This document shows, in pieces, positions 44,077 through 46,021 of a stretch of 46,021 nucleotides of DNA; the stretch's first letter is position 1, and each line of letters begins with the position of its first letter. Below the pieces are notes generated by a model. It made no database searches. It was not told the origin of the DNA and worked only from the letters and a program-made list of their open reading frames with translations. A program made the translations under genes and the position numbers. The DNA comes from Candidatus Finniella inopinata (GTDB taxonomy: Bacteria > Pseudomonadota > Alphaproteobacteria > Paracaedibacterales > VGCI01). The DNA is taken from the NCBI GenBank assembly GCA_945877185.1, contig CAMCRD010000004.1:1-46021 (forward strand). Direction: 5' to 3'.

Positions 44077-45648
44077 TTATCCCGTATCTGGTAACGCCAG
44101 TGGTGGCTCGAGAATTCTCCCGTGCAAAAATTTTACAAGCGCCCTGCTTAAAATCAGATACCATCGTTGCTCAACTGTTAACTGCTCCGCGATGACCTTG
44201 ATGGATTCAAAGAAATCAACCACTTGCGCTAAGATTTTTCTGACAACACTAGCTTTACCGTGCATGCTCGTGATCTTAAGGTGGGCTTGCCCAGCATGGC
44301 TCGTCTGTTTGGCCACGGCGTGCAGCAACAAGGGGCGGCTGGTAATCGCCTCCATGTGTTTATCTGGATTGACCAATCGTGCATATAGGTTCCACCAATT
44401 GTAAATAACCCCTACCGCACGCGCTACAAGGCTGCATCGGTCCAGATCTTGTGTTGTGTAACCACCCCATCCCCACTGGTTTTTTAGCTCGTCATAAATA
44501 TTTTCACAATCAGCTCGATCCCGATAGTGTTGGGCAATCGTCAAAATCTCATCCGTTAATGAGGTAATCAAAACGGCATATTCGTAGTCAAGACATTCCT
44601 TTATCCCAGGAATACTAAGGATTTGCTGCCGACTCTTAACTGACTCCGATATTTTCTTTCTGGGTTTAGATTGTAATTTGCGCAACACAATAATCCGACG
44701 GTACTGCTTCCACCCATGCAGTTTTATTAAGGACTCCTTGCCTTCCCAACCTTGTCCCGCATTGTGCCATCCGGCGGTGAGCATTAGATTGTCGATCTCT
44801 TTGGAAACATTCTTCGTCTTCTTTAACTTGAACAGATATGGCAACTTCCTTTCTTCACAGGCAGTCATCACACCATCGGTTCCAAAGCAGGCATCGCCCC
44901 GAAGAAATGTAGGCCATTGAGAGCGCGGAATGCCGTCTAATACGTACCACATATTTGGCACTGTAAAGCTTGCCGCCATTTGATTGCCTGCTTGTACATC
45001 AACATCCAGCACAAGGCGCAAGTTTGCCATAAAATAAGTATGGTAGGTATGGGAAGGGCGACCAGGCTTCTTAGGGTTATACCCAATCTCAGCAGCTTCC
45101 TGATGCCCATATAAAACCTTGATGGTGGTGTCGATGTCCATAATCCAAGGGGAATAAAGTAGCGGTGAGTAACATTTGTATGAGCTTGCTTGAAGCCACT
45201 TGATGCTTGCTGCTCGTGGCATTTTGGTCAAACCCCGACGCAAGGAATCCTCGCTCACAATTTTTGTCATACCCAACAAACCAGGGTTGACTCCATCACA
45301 CCGTATTGTCGTTACATGGGCGTAACGCCTATGCCCTGCAAGAATGGATAAGAATAATGTCCCCAAAAGATTTGTTTTTGTTGGAGAGTTCGGGCTTGTC
45401 ATCTCTAAAGGACAGCTCTCAACCCAAGTGTCAAACAAACCTCCCAATTTCAAGAATTCAATAAAGAAGGGAAGCTGACCCATTGGCGTGACGGCTCCTT
45501 GTGGATCCCACTCAACATGGATTGTTCCGCCATATGTATCGACCGACAATTTGCGATTATCGGAGCAATTGTTGGAAGGTAATTTTGTGATTTTTTGGGT
45601 ATTGGTTCTCTCACCCATTTGGTGAGCGGGTGAAAATGGGACGGCCAT
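44077..45648 (-). CDS. IS1380-family transposase, apparently intact
   Basis: A 523-residue DDE transposase. Key blocks: WIMDIDTTIKVLYGHQEAAE and GYNPKKPGRPSHTYHTYFMA (first Asp and the KKPGRPSH signature of IS1380), LRGDACFGTDGVMTACEERK (second Asp), and HYRDRADCENIYDELKNQWG (catalytic Glu). GGAG lies before the ATG. The frame is complete and without stops, unlike the two other transposases of this island, so it is the most recent arrival. Terminal repeats could not be made out in the flanks. A C-terminal proline/leucine tail beyond the usual end is present. Confidence 0.85.
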   Translation of the reverse strand: MAVPFSPAHQMGERTNTQKITKLPSNNCSDNRKLSVDTYGGTIHVEWDPQGAVTPMGQLPFFIEFLKLGGLFDTWVESCPLEMTSPNSPTKTNLLGTLFLSILAGHRRYAHVTTIRCDGVNPGLLGMTKIVSEDSLRRGLTKMPRAASIKWLQASSYKCYSPLLYSPWIMDIDTTIKVLYGHQEAAEIGYNPKKPGRPSHTYHTYFMANLRLVLDVDVQAGNQMAASFTVPNMWYVLDGIPRSQWPTFLRGDACFGTDGVMTACEERKLPYLFKLKKTKNVSKEIDNLMLTAGWHNAGQGWEGKESLIKLHGWKQYRRIIVLRKLQSKPRKKISESVKSRQQILSIPGIKECLDYEYAVLITSLTDEILTIAQHYRDRADCENIYDELKNQWGWGGYTTQDLDRCSLVARAVGVIYNWWNLYARLVNPDKHMEAITSRPLLLHAVAKQTSHAGQAHLKITSMHGKASVVRKILAQVVDFFESIKVIAEQLTVEQRWYLILSRALVKFLHGRILEPPLALPDTG

Positions 45649-45865
45649 TCATTTTCTCCAGGGTTTACAACGGATACCTTTACAGGAATTCGCACTTCAC
45701 CCTTGAAATTGCCTTTATATGGTGTTGCACTTCAGTTTAGAACAGGCCCTATTATCTATAAAATATTGACGCTTTGCAGTCTTTAATAAGTGGCCCAGCT
45801 GCCCCTTTGATACAAACTGCAATGTGTAATGTATGGCTAATTTATTTAAAATCTGTCAAATCATT

Positions 45866-46021
45866 TTATGACGCATGCGGTGCATATTCCAGAAAGCTTG
45901 TGGGAGTAAGGAAGTTGGGGCGCATTGAAATCCAGTGAGCTTTAAACCGTTTGTGGAGGAGCTGCCAAGTGATTTGGATACCTGCAAGTATTAACCATGC
46001 TCCACGCGCTTCTCCCATATC
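45866..46021 (-). CDS. C-terminal end of an unrecognised gene (runs off the window)
   Basis: The frame enters at the window edge (DMGEARGAWLILAGIQITWQ) and runs 51 codons to TAA at 45868-45866, ending EYAPHAS. It has an amphipathic or membrane-like helix, then a basic segment. No family is recognised, and part of it could be non-coding. The 45649-45865 gap between it and the transposase shows nothing else. Confidence 0.3.
   Translation of the reverse strand, partial: DMGEARGAWLILAGIQITWQLLHKRFKAHWISMRPNFLTPTSFLEYAPHAS

Noticed and set aside
45866..46021. Possible paralogy of the last reading frame with the C-terminus of the biotinyl-carrier gene (both contain ATGCGGT/GCATATT-like ends)
   Set aside because: Similarity is limited to about 20 bp near the ends; the proteins do not align convincingly.

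Overview
The window looks like the chromosome of an intracellular alphaproteobacterium, most likely Holosporales-like (Caedibacter / Paracaedibacter type). This is inferred from the alphaproteobacterial order of the division and cell-wall (dcw) cluster, the moderately AT-rich sequence, the many decayed insertion sequences and palindromic repeats, and a set of eukaryote-like biotin-ligase domains. No 16S gene is present to settle the assignment.

Layout. (1) 1-701 is debris: the start of an IS1-like transposase, a 117-bp fold-back element and a truncated, frameshifted gene. (2) 738-20347 is a dcw cluster on the plus strand: mraZ, rsmH, ftsL, ftsI, murE, murF, mraY, murD, ftsW, murG, murC, murB, ddl, ftsQ, ftsA. 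Together these make UDP-MurNAc-pentapeptide, lipid I and lipid II and build part of the septal machinery. Most neighbours overlap by a few bases. Four exactly spaced TGGGA boxes precede mraZ and look like its operator. The cluster is interrupted by an antisense exported protein (mraY/murD), an AbiEi-like orphan antitoxin plus an exported protein (ftsW/murG), and gaps with hairpins. ftsZ does not follow ftsA; a beta-barrel outer-membrane protein gene stands there, followed by an O-antigen-ligase-like membrane protein on the minus strand.

(3) About 23.9-30.5 kb is an integrated element with its own replication module: a coiled-coil protein, palindromic CACCGCAATTGCGGTG sites, two AlpA/excisionase-like HTH proteins, small proteins, a CHC2-like piece, a Toprim-DUF927 primase-helicase, an iteron field of GGGGTTACA repeats, and a short tyrosine recombinase on the opposite strand. 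The plan resembles phage satellites (PICI-like) or small integrative replicons; no structural phage genes are seen. (4) 30.7-33.5 kb holds a small HTH protein, an Rpn/PD-(D/E)XK nuclease-transposase and two tandem paralogues of unknown function.

(5) 33.9-45.7 kb is an island bounded by insertion sequences: a Tn5-like IS with two in-frame stops on the left, and a frameshifted IS4-type transposase and an intact IS1380-type transposase on the right. It contains the most unusual feature of the window: four minus-strand genes that all begin with export-signal-like N-termini and together form a biotinylation module. They are a BirA-type biotin-protein ligase without the HTH domain and with a substituted biotinyl-AMP loop, two BPL_N (glutaminase-like) domain proteins, and a biotinyl-carrier-like protein with the AMK lysine whose frame breaks at a run of nine T. 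BPL_N and ligase domains are normally joined in eukaryotic holocarboxylase synthetases; here they are separate and apparently exported. An HsdM-HsdS fusion methylase without HsdR and a YciI-like protein share the island. (6) The last ~150 bases contain the end of an unrecognised minus-strand reading frame.
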